From: CAYXWM01 sp964468805
Lineage (GTDB): Bacteria > Bacillota > Clostridia > Lachnospirales > WRBF01
Direction: 5' to 3'
DNA length: 62,908 nucleotides
Assembly (NCBI GenBank): GCA_964468805.1
Contig: CAYXWM010000007.1
Span: 1-62,908, forward strand
Each line of letters starts with the position of its first letter. The stretch's first letter is position 1. Position numbers and translations under genes: made by a program. Below are positions 9,753 through 18,832 of this stretch, piece after piece. Below the pieces are notes generated by a model. That model was not told the origin of the DNA. It saw only the letters and a program-made list of their open reading frames with translations, and did no database searches.

Positions 9753-11288
9753 ATGATTTCGAAGGTTCTTTCGGGAGGATTAAGCGGAATAGAGGGTTTT
9801 CTTGTTGATGTGGAAGTAGATATGCAACAGGGATTACCTTCCTTTGATATAGTTGGATTGCCGGATTCTGCCGTCAGAGAATCCAAGGAACGGGTGACCT
9901 CCGCAATCCGCAATACTACCAATACTCCCATACTAAAACGCACCACCGTAAATTTGGCACCGGCTAATATGCGAAAAGAGGGTCCCGTTTTTGATTTACC
10001 CATAGCTGTGGGTATTTTAAATTGCCTGCAAATTTTGCCGGAAAACGTACATAAGGGAATATTTATTACGGGCGAACTGTCTCTGGACGGCAGTATCAGA
10101 CCGGTTAACGGGATTTTGCCCATGGTTTATCATGCCTTTCAGAAGGGCATTAAGAAATTTATAGTACCCTTTGAAAATTCCAACGAAGCAGCTTTGGTTT
10201 CCCAAGCCGAGGTTGTGGGTGTGAAAAGTCTGCAAGAACTCATAGACCACTTTACAAATAAGCCCTTGCCACGGGTTCATGTGGACGTGGATGCTTTCTT
10301 TGCCCGGGGTGCCCTTAGGCAAAGTGCCTTGGATTACGGGGACGTTAAGGGGCAAAAAGCCGTAAAACGTGCCTTGGAAATAGCCGCCGCCGGAAATCAC
10401 AATATTTTAATGATAGGACCTCCCGGTTCCGGCAAAACCATGCTGGCAAAACGTTTGCCCGGTATTTTGCCCGACCTTAGCTTTCACGAAAGCATGAGCG
10501 TTACCATGATTTACTCGGTGAGCGGATACTTAAAAAACAAACATTGCTTGGTGGTCAGGCGACCTTTTCGGGCTCCTCACCATACAGTTTCCTATGCGGC
10601 ACTTACCGGCGGCGGAAGAATACCCAAGCCCGGTGAAATCAGCTTGGCTCATAAGGGCGTGCTGTTTTTGGACGAGCTTCCGGAGTTTAACAAACATTCC
10701 CTGGAAGTGTTGCGTCAACCTATGGAAGACAGGCAAATAACCGTTTCCCGAGCCAACGCCACCTTGGTCTATCCTGCGGAGTTTTTGTTAATGGCATCCA
10801 TGAATCCCTGCCCTTGCGGTTACTACGGCGAAGGCAACAAATGCACCTGCCAACAACATCAAATAGCCCGCTATCAAGCCAAAATATCCGGTCCGCTCTT
10901 GGACAGAATAGATATACAAGTAGAGGTTCCTGCCGTAAAATACTCGGAATTAAGCGGAAAAGACGAAAGCTCGGAAACCTCCGAGCAAATTAAAGCAAGG
11001 GTGGTAAAATGCAGAGATTTACAGTCCCAACGCTACAAAGACCTGGACTTTACCTGCAACTCACAATTGGATGCGGCAAATATCGAAAAATTCTGCCCCT
11101 TGGGAGACACGGAAAAAAATCTCCTACAAAAAGCCTTCGACACCCTTAATCTCAGTGCCCGGGCTTACCATAAAATATTAAAAATAGCCAGAACCATTGC
11201 CGACTTGGATAACTCCGAAAATATCACAGCCGTTCATCTGGGAGAGGCTATACATTATCGTACATTGGATAGGAAATTTTGGTATTGA
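9753..11288 (+). CDS. YifB/ComM family Mg-chelatase-like AAA+ ATPase
   Basis: The 511-residue protein matches the family in full: an N-terminal Lon-substrate-like domain (residues 1-170, with GLPDSAVRESKERVTSA), a Mg-chelatase-type AAA+ core with Walker A GPPGSGKTMLAKRLP (about 223-237) and Walker B GVLFLDELPEF, and a Cys-rich insert (NPCPCGYYGEGNKCTCQQHQ) typical of the group. ComM acts as a hexameric helicase that helps branch migration during natural transformation; the Gram-positive homologue is less studied. GGTGG lies 3 nt before the ATG. It stands alone with its own terminator. dprA, another transformation-linked gene, is in the same window but far away. Confidence 0.93.
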   Translation: MISKVLSGGLSGIEGFLVDVEVDMQQGLPSFDIVGLPDSAVRESKERVTSAIRNTTNTPILKRTTVNLAPANMRKEGPVFDLPIAVGILNCLQILPENVHKGIFITGELSLDGSIRPVNGILPMVYHAFQKGIKKFIVPFENSNEAALVSQAEVVGVKSLQELIDHFTNKPLPRVHVDVDAFFARGALRQSALDYGDVKGQKAVKRALEIAAAGNHNILMIGPPGSGKTMLAKRLPGILPDLSFHESMSVTMIYSVSGYLKNKHCLVVRRPFRAPHHTVSYAALTGGGRIPKPGEISLAHKGVLFLDELPEFNKHSLEVLRQPMEDRQITVSRANATLVYPAEFLLMASMNPCPCGYYGEGNKCTCQQHQIARYQAKISGPLLDRIDIQVEVPAVKYSELSGKDESSETSEQIKARVVKCRDLQSQRYKDLDFTCNSQLDAANIEKFCPLGDTEKNLLQKAFDTLNLSARAYHKILKIARTIADLDNSENITAVHLGEAIHYRTLDRKFWY

Positions 11289-11301
11289 ATTTCCGGAATA
11301 C

Positions 11302-11333
11302 AAAAAAGGGATATATGGTATCCCTTTTTTTTG
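11302..11333 (+). terminator. Terminator of yifB
   Basis: Arms AAAAAAGGGATA (11302-11313) and TATCCCTTTTTT (11319-11330) form a 12-bp stem with a 5-nt loop and a following T-run, 14 bp after the stop codon. Confidence 0.9.
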
Positions 11334-11418
11334 TGCTTAATAACTCGACATAAGCTTAACCGGTTTAAAGTAGTGAAAAGGTGAGTATCAAGCCTTTTAA
11401 GTATAGATTTTTTCCTTA

Positions 11419-12126
11419 TTAATACGCACTGTACATCTGCATATATTCTTCTAAAGTATAAAAATTATATCGAAAAGTTTTGTCCTGAGAATCATCATAC
11501 AGATTTCCGTCAAATTCTAAAAAATAATCCCCTTTTTCGGTATGAACCCAAATACACATGACAGGGTAAGTACCGGGTGGCAGCGGCTTATTATCTTTAG
11601 TCTCATATTGACTGTGTGTAATAATTACATAGCTCAATAATTCATCCTCAACTTTGTTATTTATCAAAGCCTTCTTAAAATTATTGGGGTCATTCATAAA
11701 TTCAATAAATTCTGTATAAATAGGCCAACTGCCGGCTCTGTAAAATCCACTTATACTGTCTGAGGAAGCAGAGTGTTCTTTGCTGAAAAACTTAGCCTGA
11801 ATATAACCACTTTTGCTTATATGCTTACTGTATACGGATAAACTGCCACAATAGGCTGATACATTCTCTAAGGTAGGGTTTCGTAAAAAGTCTGCAAAAC
11901 TTTTTTTGCTTAGATAGTACACAGACACGTCTCCAACTTCCGGTTGATAGTCTTTTACAAAGTTTGTATGACTTTCTATATTTTTTCCAACCTCATCCTT
12001 GACATAATTTGAATTTTCATCTGCAGTATTTATATGGTATATAGCGTTACAGGAAGCTAGGATAAACATTATAAATACTGGCACAAGCAAAATATTCTTA
12101 CCGGAATTTTTATTTATCTTTCTCAT
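11419..12126 (-). CDS. Putative lipoprotein of unknown function
   Basis: The 235-residue protein begins with a basic region (MRKINKNSGKN) and a hydrophobic stretch ending in the lipobox LASC (Cys at about residue 26). It should therefore be lipid-anchored outside the membrane. The body is polar and shows no motif I recognise; it includes the segments GDYFLEFDGNLYDD and PGTYPVMCIWVHTEKGD. It is divergent from the CHAP-domain gene and may be part of the same surface-protein island (11.4-15.6 kb). No function is assigned. Confidence 0.7.
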   Translation of the reverse strand: MRKINKNSGKNILLVPVFIMFILASCNAIYHINTADENSNYVKDEVGKNIESHTNFVKDYQPEVGDVSVYYLSKKSFADFLRNPTLENVSAYCGSLSVYSKHISKSGYIQAKFFSKEHSASSDSISGFYRAGSWPIYTEFIEFMNDPNNFKKALINNKVEDELLSYVIITHSQYETKDNKPLPPGTYPVMCIWVHTEKGDYFLEFDGNLYDDSQDKTFRYNFYTLEEYMQMYSAY

Positions 12127-12441
12127 GCTTTACTACTCCTACTTTCAAACCATAAGGAATTTTTTTGATTTCTAAATCTTTCGGTTAGGAAACATATCCT
12201 TTTAGTTAATCTTGTCGTTCTGCCCTTGAGTTTTTTCCTTGTTTTAGCATAACATAATATGTTATATTTCGGCAATAGGATCTCCGTTATAAAACCGAGT
12301 CAAATTTACAATAATCTTGCAGGCAGTGAAAAAAAATCTTATAATGGATAATATATCCAACATTATATATCATGCAAGGGTTAAAGGGATTTTTTAACGC
12401 CGGTAATAAGCGGTAAACCTAAAACAAGGAGGTAAAGCCAT
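12127..12441. other. Divergent intergenic region with CHAP-gene promoter
   Basis: This 315-bp space separates the lipoprotein gene (minus) and the CHAP gene (plus). It is AT-rich and holds the promoter listed separately. I see nothing else that can be named. Confidence 0.5.
12317..12345 (+). promoter_or_regulatory. Sigma-A-type promoter upstream of the CHAP-domain gene
   Basis: TTGCAG (12317-12322) and a perfect TATAAT (12340-12345) are separated by 17 nt. They lie about 100 nt before the ATG at 12442, which has AAGGAGG as ribosome site. Confidence 0.7.
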
Positions 12442-13737
12442 ATGACAAGCTGTATTAAGCATAAATCCCAAGAAAATTTTTATGCAAAACTAAGCATCAT
12501 ATTTGTTGTAATGTTGTTCTTATTTACGGAAAATTCAATTAGCTTGAGAGCGGCAGAACCAAAAACTGCAAATCAAGGAGTTGAATGGGCGACAAACCAT
12601 GTTGAAGAAGCAAAGAAAAACACTAACTATTTGGTGGGTGCCGGTCAATGTGTTTCTCTGATTATAGAATATTATAAATTTCTCGGTGCTGATAAGCCGT
12701 CGGGAAACGCCGTTGATTATATCACAAAAAACTGCCCCAAGGGCTGGACCCGTATTCAATATGATAAGTCAAAAACCGCGTCAACCCCACGTCCCGGTGA
12801 TATTGCCATTTGGAACGGTCAACGCGGCGGTGGATACGGCCATGTAGCGATTGTGGTTTCTACAAACTCAACCGGGTTTAAGTCTGTTGACCAAAACTGG
12901 AATTCGGCTTCACCGGCTTTCTGTAACCACAAATATGAAGGCGAAGGCTTTTGGGGCGTTATCCGACCAAACTTTGCGGTTACTGTCGTTCCAAGTACGT
13001 CGGCCATATACTTAAACGGAAACCGTGTGTACCCCGAGGGTTACAACATTAACGACAGCAATTATTTTAAGCTTCGTGACCTTGCCTATTTACTGAAAAA
13101 CACCCCGAACAGTTTCTCTGTTGATTGGAATTCATATACAGAAACAATCATCCTGAAAAGTAAAACCCCATACTTACCAAATAACAGCGAAATGCAGCGT
13201 AACGACACCGGTGAAAGAGTTGCAATGCTTACCGGTGCCAATGTATCCCTTGACGGGAAAACTTTGGATATTACCGCCTATGTTATAAACGGTAACAATT
13301 ACTTTAAACTGCGGGAAATCATGGAATTATTCGAAGTCAACCTTGAATGGGTTACCGCGTCAAACTCCATTTATCTTACAACCCCAAATACTGCAAAAAG
13401 CCCCACATCGGGCAGTCAAGCTACCCCGGAAACACCGGACGGCAATACAAAAGAACCCGGCATACCCGGACCGAAATCCGGTTACACAGACCCCGGCGGC
13501 AATACAATAGATTCGGGCAGACCCGGATCGGAACCTGATTACCAAAACCCCAAGGACAACACAATAGATTCCGGCAGACCCGGTCAGGAACCGGGTTACA
13601 TAATCCCCAAGGACAATACAATAGATTCCGGTAGACCCGGATCGGAACCCAACGACAATTCAATAGAATCGGGAAGACCCGGTGGGGAACACGATCCCAA
13701 TGGCAATACAATAGAATCAGGCAGACCGGGTAAATAA
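12442..13737 (+). CDS. Secreted CHAP-domain cell-wall hydrolase with stalk domain and Pro/Gly tail repeats
   Basis: The 431-residue protein has a signal peptide (hydrophobic core about residues 18-30). A CHAP amidase/endopeptidase domain follows (about 40-185), with Cys in GAGQCVSL, His in GYGHVAIVV and a third polar residue in VDQNWNS. Two stalk-like segments resembling the copper amine oxidase N-terminal domain come next (about 190-305; INDSNYFKLRDLAYLL and INGNNYFKLREIMELF). The tail (about 330-431) consists of repeats with the core NTIDSGRPG. CHAP enzymes cleave peptidoglycan amide bonds. The stalk and repetitive tail suggest surface display or wall binding. Cell lysis, wall turnover or antagonism are all possible. 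AAGGAGG supports the start. Confidence 0.85.
   Translation: MTSCIKHKSQENFYAKLSIIFVVMLFLFTENSISLRAAEPKTANQGVEWATNHVEEAKKNTNYLVGAGQCVSLIIEYYKFLGADKPSGNAVDYITKNCPKGWTRIQYDKSKTASTPRPGDIAIWNGQRGGGYGHVAIVVSTNSTGFKSVDQNWNSASPAFCNHKYEGEGFWGVIRPNFAVTVVPSTSAIYLNGNRVYPEGYNINDSNYFKLRDLAYLLKNTPNSFSVDWNSYTETIILKSKTPYLPNNSEMQRNDTGERVAMLTGANVSLDGKTLDITAYVINGNNYFKLREIMELFEVNLEWVTASNSIYLTTPNTAKSPTSGSQATPETPDGNTKEPGIPGPKSGYTDPGGNTIDSGRPGSEPDYQNPKDNTIDSGRPGQEPGYIIPKDNTIDSGRPGSEPNDNSIESGRPGGEHDPNGNTIESGRPGK
13440..13734 (+). repeat. In-frame tail repeats of the CHAP protein
   Basis: Five to six units of roughly 40-60 nt encode variants of NTIDSGRPG(S/Q)EP and GYxxPK. The near-identical DNA (AATACAATAGATTCCGGCAG and close variants) points to recent unit duplication and probable length variation. 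Reading frames on the opposite strand here are repeat shadows. Confidence 0.85.
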
Positions 13738-13768
13738 CCGTCTAAACCCCTAAGGCGGTAAAACCACT

Positions 13769-14097
13769 ATGACTAATCCTCTTGCTACTTTGCCCTCCAA
13801 TAATAAGCGTTCGTTTACTTTGACCGAGGTTCTTATCTATTCTGAAATCAAAAAAGAATTGGGTACTAAAGTTTATTTTGCCTGCCCTTATTGTTCTTGG
13901 CAAAGCGGTACAAATGAAAATACCGACGGTTTAATCCGTCAGTATTTTCCCTTGCTACCCTTAATGACCGTGTTCAGTCTGTTGTTTTCTAAATTAATAA
14001 TCGTCCCGGAAAGAATTTTGGATTTAAATCTCCTTCTGAAGTTTTTATTGTTGAATGGTGTTCACTTGGATTGAAAATGCGTAAGAAGAAAAAATAG
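13769..14097 (+). pseudogene. Decayed IS30-family transposase (C-terminal remnant)
   Basis: The open frame to 14074 contains LGTKVYFACPYCSWQSGTNE followed by NTDGLIRQYFP, the IS30 DDE-region signature (usually YFADPYSSWQRGTNENTNG). The upstream DNGKEF block is missing. After about 13950 the match continues only in a different frame. From 14012 it reads RPGKNFGFKSPSEVF, equivalent to the IS30 ending NRPRKxLGxKTPxEVF, to a stop at 14097. It is therefore truncated at the 5' side and frameshifted inside. No intact IS30 copy is in the window. Confidence 0.8.
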
Positions 14098-14099
14098 TA

Positions 14100-15554
14100 T
14101 TAATATGTAATATGTATTCCATTTAGGTCTGCACGCCATTCAACAATAAATTCAAGAGACTCATACAGTTCACGAATAGGTACATAAAAGACACCATCTT
14201 TTAAAAAGCAGGAACCACCTGCAATTTTAACAGCTTTGCCATTAGTCACATAATGATCGGAGCCTATTGTAAAAGTTACAACATAACTCGTTCCATAGTG
14301 AAATTTATAATCATTTCCGTAAAAACCATCTTCATAATGACCACCGGCATTAATAAAGGTTGTTAATTCTTTGATTGGATAATAATTCTTGCCGTCGATT
14401 TTTAATAACCCTTTGTCTAATTTCATTTCTTTATCTTTATAGAAGATTGATATAGTGTTGCTTTGTTCCGTTGTAGAGGGCTTATTTAAACCAAAATCGT
14501 AAGGAATTTGTGCATCTTCTGCTATTAAGACGGGTGCAAATTCAGTTTTTTTGGTTTCACTACTGTCTATAAAACCATTAATATCGCCACCAAAGCTGTA
14601 GTATTGATTATTATTGGTTATTACAATGCTGTGCATGTATTTCGCTTCTGCATAAGCCACATTATCCATAACCTTTACGGGTTGGTTTCTGTTTTTGCTG
14701 TCAGATGTACCCAACTCACCGTTATAATTTGCACCCCATGCCCATAAGGTGCCATCATTCTTTACTGCCAGTGCATGTCCGGCTTTAGTATAACTTTCAC
14801 TGATACTTACCTGCTTAACATTATCTGTGATTTTGACGGGTTTACTAAAAAACTCAGTATTGTTTGCACTGAGAAGTGAATTATCGTTTCTTCCAAATCC
14901 CCAAAGTTCACCTTTTGTATTGATGAATAAAGTTGTATTATACACTGAAACAATATCTTTAATCCTATCTAACGTTGTATAAACCGCCCCGAAGTCATAC
15001 CCCTTATAACCTTTAGAACCTGATGCTCTTGTCTGTCCGTAATATCCTTTATAATCCTCAGTGAAACCTATACAATATAAAAAACCATTTTTTACGATAT
15101 ATGTTCTATGAGAATTTGCTGACACAGCACTGACATTATTCTCTACGAACTCAACTTTTATATCTTCAGGGACGTTAAATCTCAGATTTGTATATAGATA
15201 GTATAGTTTATTATCATTAGTAATAATAAACAATTCTAAATATCCATCTGAAATCGATTTTACGTTATCCATTACCTTAACTGCCTTATTATCTTGTAAG
15301 ACCGTCCATAAGGAATTATCAGAGCGTATGACAAACAAATTTTCTCTACTTTCAACAGCCGCCTTAATGTCATTAAATTCCCCGAAATATTTTTCACCAT
15401 CCGGTTTGCATTGCAAAAGCCCGTTAGTATCTGCATAGATATACTTTGTTTTAACTATTTCTAAGGCAGAGGCTTTAGTTTGTCCATAAAGAAGAATGAA
15501 AAATGTAAAAGCTAATAAAAACGAAATCAATCTCAGTCTTTTAGTATAATGCAT
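14100..15554 (-). CDS. Secreted RCC1-repeat protein with C-terminal stalk domain
   Basis: The 484-residue protein has a signal peptide (LISFLLAFTFFILLYGQTKA). It then has several RCC1/alpha-tubulin-suppressor-like repeats predicted to form a beta-propeller; the clearest are NTKGELWGFGRNDN, NDGTLWAWGANYNGELG and NNNQYYSFGGDING. The last ~110 residues (from LLKIDGKNYYPIKELTTF to WRADLNGIHITY) match the copper-amine-oxidase-N-like stalk domain, as in the CHAP protein at 12442. It is probably an extracellular, wall-associated protein; the ligand is unknown. It is divergent from sigK exon 1. Confidence 0.8.
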   Translation of the reverse strand: MHYTKRLRLISFLLAFTFFILLYGQTKASALEIVKTKYIYADTNGLLQCKPDGEKYFGEFNDIKAAVESRENLFVIRSDNSLWTVLQDNKAVKVMDNVKSISDGYLELFIITNDNKLYYLYTNLRFNVPEDIKVEFVENNVSAVSANSHRTYIVKNGFLYCIGFTEDYKGYYGQTRASGSKGYKGYDFGAVYTTLDRIKDIVSVYNTTLFINTKGELWGFGRNDNSLLSANNTEFFSKPVKITDNVKQVSISESYTKAGHALAVKNDGTLWAWGANYNGELGTSDSKNRNQPVKVMDNVAYAEAKYMHSIVITNNNQYYSFGGDINGFIDSSETKKTEFAPVLIAEDAQIPYDFGLNKPSTTEQSNTISIFYKDKEMKLDKGLLKIDGKNYYPIKELTTFINAGGHYEDGFYGNDYKFHYGTSYVVTFTIGSDHYVTNGKAVKIAGGSCFLKDGVFYVPIRELYESLEFIVEWRADLNGIHITY

Positions 15555-15954
15555 AAATACTTTCTCCCCCGTTTCGATAAAATAGTTATTATTACTTATC
15601 GGTTTTTTTCTGTATATTATTAACTCCTATTAAATAGTTATAGTAATTTGTGTTATGTCATTAAAATATATATAAATTTAATAAGCAACCGGTCTGTGAA
15701 TAACAATTAAACCTCATGCAGACCGGGTACACAATCCGCATGAAAAATGAATGATTTATAAAAAGCATATTGGACACAAGTTCCAAATCTTTTCTTAGTC
15801 CAATAATCCTGTATTATTTTGACAATATAAAAGGACTTTTCACACAACACACCAACTCCGCATATACTATTATACTAAATCCATTTGGGAGAACGAGATA
15901 ATAGGGCGACTCCGTGTACATAAAGTGGGTTTGGTAATCTGAGGGGGTGTTTTC
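15555..15954. other. Divergent intergenic region between the RCC1 protein gene and sigK
   Basis: These 400 bp carry no coding frame. They contain the candidate sporulation promoter (listed separately) and AT-rich sequence. No repeat family member is present here. Confidence 0.5.
15843..15869 (+). promoter_or_regulatory. Candidate sporulation (sigma-K/sigma-E type) promoter of sigK
   Basis: CATATACTA at 15861-15869 fits the sigma-K minus-10 form CATANNNTA. An AC-rich stretch (ACAACACACC) sits about 16-17 nt upstream, where the minus-35 AC is expected. The transcript would begin about 80 nt before the sigK ATG. In Bacillus subtilis sigK is transcribed first by sigma-E and then by sigma-K, so such a site is expected, but the motifs are short. 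Confidence 0.4.
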
Positions 15955-16305
15955 ATGCCGGTAGCTTTCCTGCAACAAATATTTATGTTTTCTTATATTT
16001 CATCCAACAACTCATACCCCGCTCCCTTGAGTTCGGAAGAAGAGCGAGAAATAATAGCTCGCTGTAAAAACGGTGACGAAGAAGCAAGAAATATCTTGAT
16101 AACAAAAAATTTACGGCTGGTTGCTCATATAGTTAAAAAATACAGTAATCACGTAAAAGATGTGGAGGATTTATTATCCGTGGGTGACATTGGGCTGATT
16201 AAAGCAATAGCCAGCTACGAAGCGGATAAGGGTACTCGTTTTGCCACCTATGCCTCAAAATGTATAAATAATGCTATTTTATTCTCTGTGACACATTTTT
16301 TTTAA
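15955..16305 (+). CDS. sigK: sigK exon 1: N-terminal part of the sporulation sigma-K factor, cut by element 1
   Basis: Sigma-K directs late mother-cell transcription during spore formation. Residues 1-105 are SigK-like: a short hydrophobic pro-peptide (MPVAFLQQIFMFS), the N-terminal region (NNSYPAPLSSEEE) and sigma region 2 (NLRLVAHIVKKYS, VEDLLSVGDIGLIKAI and the ATYASKCINN helix). True sigK sequence stops at 16271. The next 11 codons up to 16305 are element DNA and only close the frame. The ATG has GAGGGGG upstream. The continuation EILMFIRASKKHN is found in frame at 30485, 14.2 kb away. Unrearranged, the protein would lack regions 3 and 4 and be inactive. Confidence 0.93.
   Translation: MPVAFLQQIFMFSYISSNNSYPAPLSSEEEREIIARCKNGDEEARNILITKNLRLVAHIVKKYSNHVKDVEDLLSVGDIGLIKAIASYEADKGTRFATYASKCINNAILFSVTHFF
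16261..16299 (+). mobile_element. Left attachment junction (attL) of element 1 in sigK
   Basis: The sigK codons TGT ATA AAT are followed by the shared dinucleotide AA (16270-16271). Element sequence TGCTATTTTATTCTC then begins and continues to GTGACACATTT. The reverse complement of the right end starts TGCTAT and also has GTGACACATTT at the same distance. The two inner ends match at 22 of 27 positions by eye, as expected for the arms of one attP site. Confidence 0.85.
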
Positions 16306-16307
16306 GT

Positions 16308-18032
16308 CTATCCAAAGTAAGTATTGCTGTCCGTTCCTTTCAGAAATATATGTACAATTTCTCCTTTAATTATAACACAATCCAGAATTCTTCTGAGCAA
16401 ATGAAGCTTTTCTTCATAATCCAATGATTTTATTAGGATTGGGAAATTCATTACGGTCTGTTTAACTTTTGCCGTGTCTGCCGGTTGGCTGTCTTCTGAT
16501 TGTAATTTGTCGTAAATCAATTCTATTTTGCTTTGCTTTTCATCCAGTTCCTTGCTTAACGTTTCAATATCCGAATAGATGGCATTTTTAATGCTCTCGG
16601 GTGCTGTTCTCAAGTTGGTAATTTGACTCTGTATCTCAAAGTCCAGTTGCGAAATACGTTTTTTAAGGGCGTTAAGCTCTTTTTCCGTTTCCCGGGATTT
16701 CGGTATCAGCGTGTTTTTTGTATTTAACAGTTCATGATAAAACTCGTTTTCACCCAAACTCATATTAAAAATCTGCTCAATCACAAAATTATCTATTTCA
16801 TACCCTTTTATATTCGGTGAACTTTCGCAACCGCCTTTTTTACGGTACTTTACATCACAAATATATCTGAATCTTAAAGTACCGTCGGGATTATAACGTC
16901 CTGTTTCAGCCCTTACAAACATCCTACTTCCGCATTGTGAACACCTTATAAGCCCTGACAAAAGGGCTTTGGATACCTCTTTGGGTCGTGCCGATCGGAT
17001 TTTGGAAATATCCCCAATTATATTTTGCACCCTTATCCATTCCCCACCGCTAATTATGCCCCTGTGTATCCCAACTGCTACTATCCATTCTTTCATATTA
17101 CGCCTAAGGCTTCTTTGGGAGTATTTGGGGTCTAAAGCCTTGGAATCCTTATCAATTTCTTTTGTTTGCTCGGTTTTGTTATATGCCATAATGCCACGTT
17201 CGCCGTCAAATTCCTTCTCCTCCGACCAAACAGGCACATCGTTGGATTTAAAATAATTAAGCATTTCCCTGTCTGCAACGGCATAAACGGGATTTTGCAG
17301 AATGTTTTTAACCGCAATCAATGTAAAATTCCTGTTATTTTTGGTTCTGAAGCCTTCTTTGTTTAACGCCGCAGCCGTTCCCGTAAGGGAGTTTAGTTGT
17401 AGAAACAAAGAGAAAACCCGCTTAACCGTTCGCTGTTCTTCCTCTATAGGCTCCAGGTGATTTATGGTTGTTTTTTTTCCGTTTATCGTAAGCCTTTCTT
17501 TCTTAGAGAAATAGCCTATAGGCGTTTCTCCGCCTAACCATCGCCCTTCTTTCGCCAGTTCGTACATATTGTCCGTGATACGTTCGGCTATTATATCACG
17601 CTCAAATTCAGCTATTGCACTAAGCAATGAAATCATTATTTTCCCTGTTCTTGAGCTTGTATCCAGTTCCTTATCGCTTACAGAAATAAAGGCTATACCC
17701 TTTTGCTCCATTTGCTGGACGAGATTAAGTAAATCCACGGTTCGGCGGGAAATTCGGTCTATTTTATAGCAAACAACAGCCCTGATTCTGTTGTTTTCAA
17801 TATCACGCAACATTTTTCTGTATTCCGGTCTGTCGGCGTAAAAACCGCTTTTGCCTTCGTCTTCATAAATTAAAATATCGGCATCGGTTACGTCAAATTG
17901 AGCACAGGCCAAGGCAATGCACTTTTCTTTTTGTATCTCTATACTTTTACCGCTTTCCGTGATTTTTGATTTTCGGGCATAGACGGCAATTTTCCTGTTA
18001 TCAGCCTCGTTTTTAACTCTAATCCTTGCCAT
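16308..18032 (-). CDS. Large serine recombinase of element 1 (SpoIVCA-like)
   Basis: The 574-residue protein has the resolvase catalytic domain (residues 12-155). The nucleophile Ser is in YARKS, and SIEIQKEKC, DEGKSGFYADRPEYRKML, CYKIDRISRRTVDL and the ISLLSAIAEFERDIIAERI helix follow. A recombinase domain (about 175-290), a zinc ribbon (CSQCGSRM and a later CDVKYRKKGGC) and a coiled coil (about 440-520) complete it. Large serine recombinases cut both DNA duplexes at a 2-bp core, which fits the AA core found at both element ends. The stop is 37 bp from the left junction. By position it should excise element 1 from sigK in the mother cell, like SpoIVCA. Confidence 0.92.
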   Translation of the reverse strand: MARIRVKNEADNRKIAVYARKSKITESGKSIEIQKEKCIALACAQFDVTDADILIYEDEGKSGFYADRPEYRKMLRDIENNRIRAVVCYKIDRISRRTVDLLNLVQQMEQKGIAFISVSDKELDTSSRTGKIMISLLSAIAEFERDIIAERITDNMYELAKEGRWLGGETPIGYFSKKERLTINGKKTTINHLEPIEEEQRTVKRVFSLFLQLNSLTGTAAALNKEGFRTKNNRNFTLIAVKNILQNPVYAVADREMLNYFKSNDVPVWSEEKEFDGERGIMAYNKTEQTKEIDKDSKALDPKYSQRSLRRNMKEWIVAVGIHRGIISGGEWIRVQNIIGDISKIRSARPKEVSKALLSGLIRCSQCGSRMFVRAETGRYNPDGTLRFRYICDVKYRKKGGCESSPNIKGYEIDNFVIEQIFNMSLGENEFYHELLNTKNTLIPKSRETEKELNALKKRISQLDFEIQSQITNLRTAPESIKNAIYSDIETLSKELDEKQSKIELIYDKLQSEDSQPADTAKVKQTVMNFPILIKSLDYEEKLHLLRRILDCVIIKGEIVHIFLKGTDSNTYFG

Positions 18033-18199
18033 TGTTACACCGCCCTATCCTTTTATATTTCATATTTCATGATATTTAATAATCTCTTTAGGCAGAACCT
18101 AATCATTTATAAATAAAAAAGAGAGTATCTGACATAGTGAAAATCACATTAAAAAGGAGCAGTCCCAAAAGGAACCGCTCTTATCATCTTTAATATATA

Positions 18200-18335
18200 T
18201 ATGCTTAATTTCTAGTTAAGTAGTAACAAAAGCGTATATTCGTAGTGGTGAGCGACCGGTGTTTTTTTATAAAAACACAAGCGAACAGTTTACGAAGAAT
18301 AGCTTTTGTTACTATTCCTTATGCAATTAAGTATA
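18200..18335 (+). repeat. Repeat A, copy 1 (forward)
   Basis: A ~137-bp imperfect palindrome ends in the family terminus CAATTAAGTATA; its left end reads ATGCTTAATT. The internal signature GTAGTGGTGAGCGACCGGTG is present. It lies 3 bp beyond the stop of the ATC-hydrolase gene, inside element 1. Confidence 0.9.
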
Positions 18336-18338
18336 CAA

Positions 18339-18818
18339 TTATTTTTTACGGAAGCAAACTTCGCAAATGTCATCGCCTTTGGCAATAGTTTTGCCCAAAT
18401 GGAATTCGAAGGCAGGAAATTCGGATGCAATTCCACGGTCGCCGTCCATTGCAATATCGCAAAGAGTTGCGATTTTTTCTTCGTCGTCGGTTAATTTACT
18501 CCATGCCGCGACAAGTGGGCAGTAGTGGAATTCGATTCTCATTTCTTCGGGAGTGGTGGTAACATCCATTTCAAAGATGTTTCTAACGTTTTCTGTGGCA
18601 AATTCCGGCTCAAACTTTAATAAATCATCGGTGGGAGTGTATTTGTTTTTGCCATGGAAGCAACCGCAACCTTTGATTGCATCACGCGCAAAATCATAAT
18701 CCAAGCCTCGTTTGGAAGCTTCTTCGATTAAGAAATAAAACCAGGTTGCTCTATGTTCAATTGCATCACGCAGGTCTTTAATGTGTTTGCCTTTGTCTGA
18801 AGGATTGTTAGTAATCAT
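18339..18818 (-). CDS. L-2-amino-thiazoline-4-carboxylic acid (ATC) hydrolase family protein
   Basis: The 159-residue protein resembles the ATC-hydrolase family (PF14196), recognised by the Cys/His-containing segment FHYCPLVAAWSKL followed by EEKIATLCDIAMDGDRGIA. ATC hydrolase opens the thiazoline ring on the route from ATC to L-cysteine, although many family members have no known substrate. Cysteines at GCGCFHG and at the C-terminal CEVC could bind metal. AAGGAGATTACTCACT precedes the ATG. It is the last gene of the minus-strand cluster, 14 bp after the regulator. A cysteine-desulfidase homologue at the other end of the cluster fits a cysteine-linked pathway. The family call is from motif recall. 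Confidence 0.72.
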   Translation of the reverse strand: MITNNPSDKGKHIKDLRDAIEHRATWFYFLIEEASKRGLDYDFARDAIKGCGCFHGKNKYTPTDDLLKFEPEFATENVRNIFEMDVTTTPEEMRIEFHYCPLVAAWSKLTDDEEKIATLCDIAMDGDRGIASEFPAFEFHLGKTIAKGDDICEVCFRKK

Positions 18819-18832
18819 AGTGAGTAATCTCC

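Noticed and set aside
13421..13711. Minus-strand cysteine-rich repeat protein
   Set aside because: It is the antisense reading of the CHAP protein's NTIDSGRPG repeats with no ribosome site.
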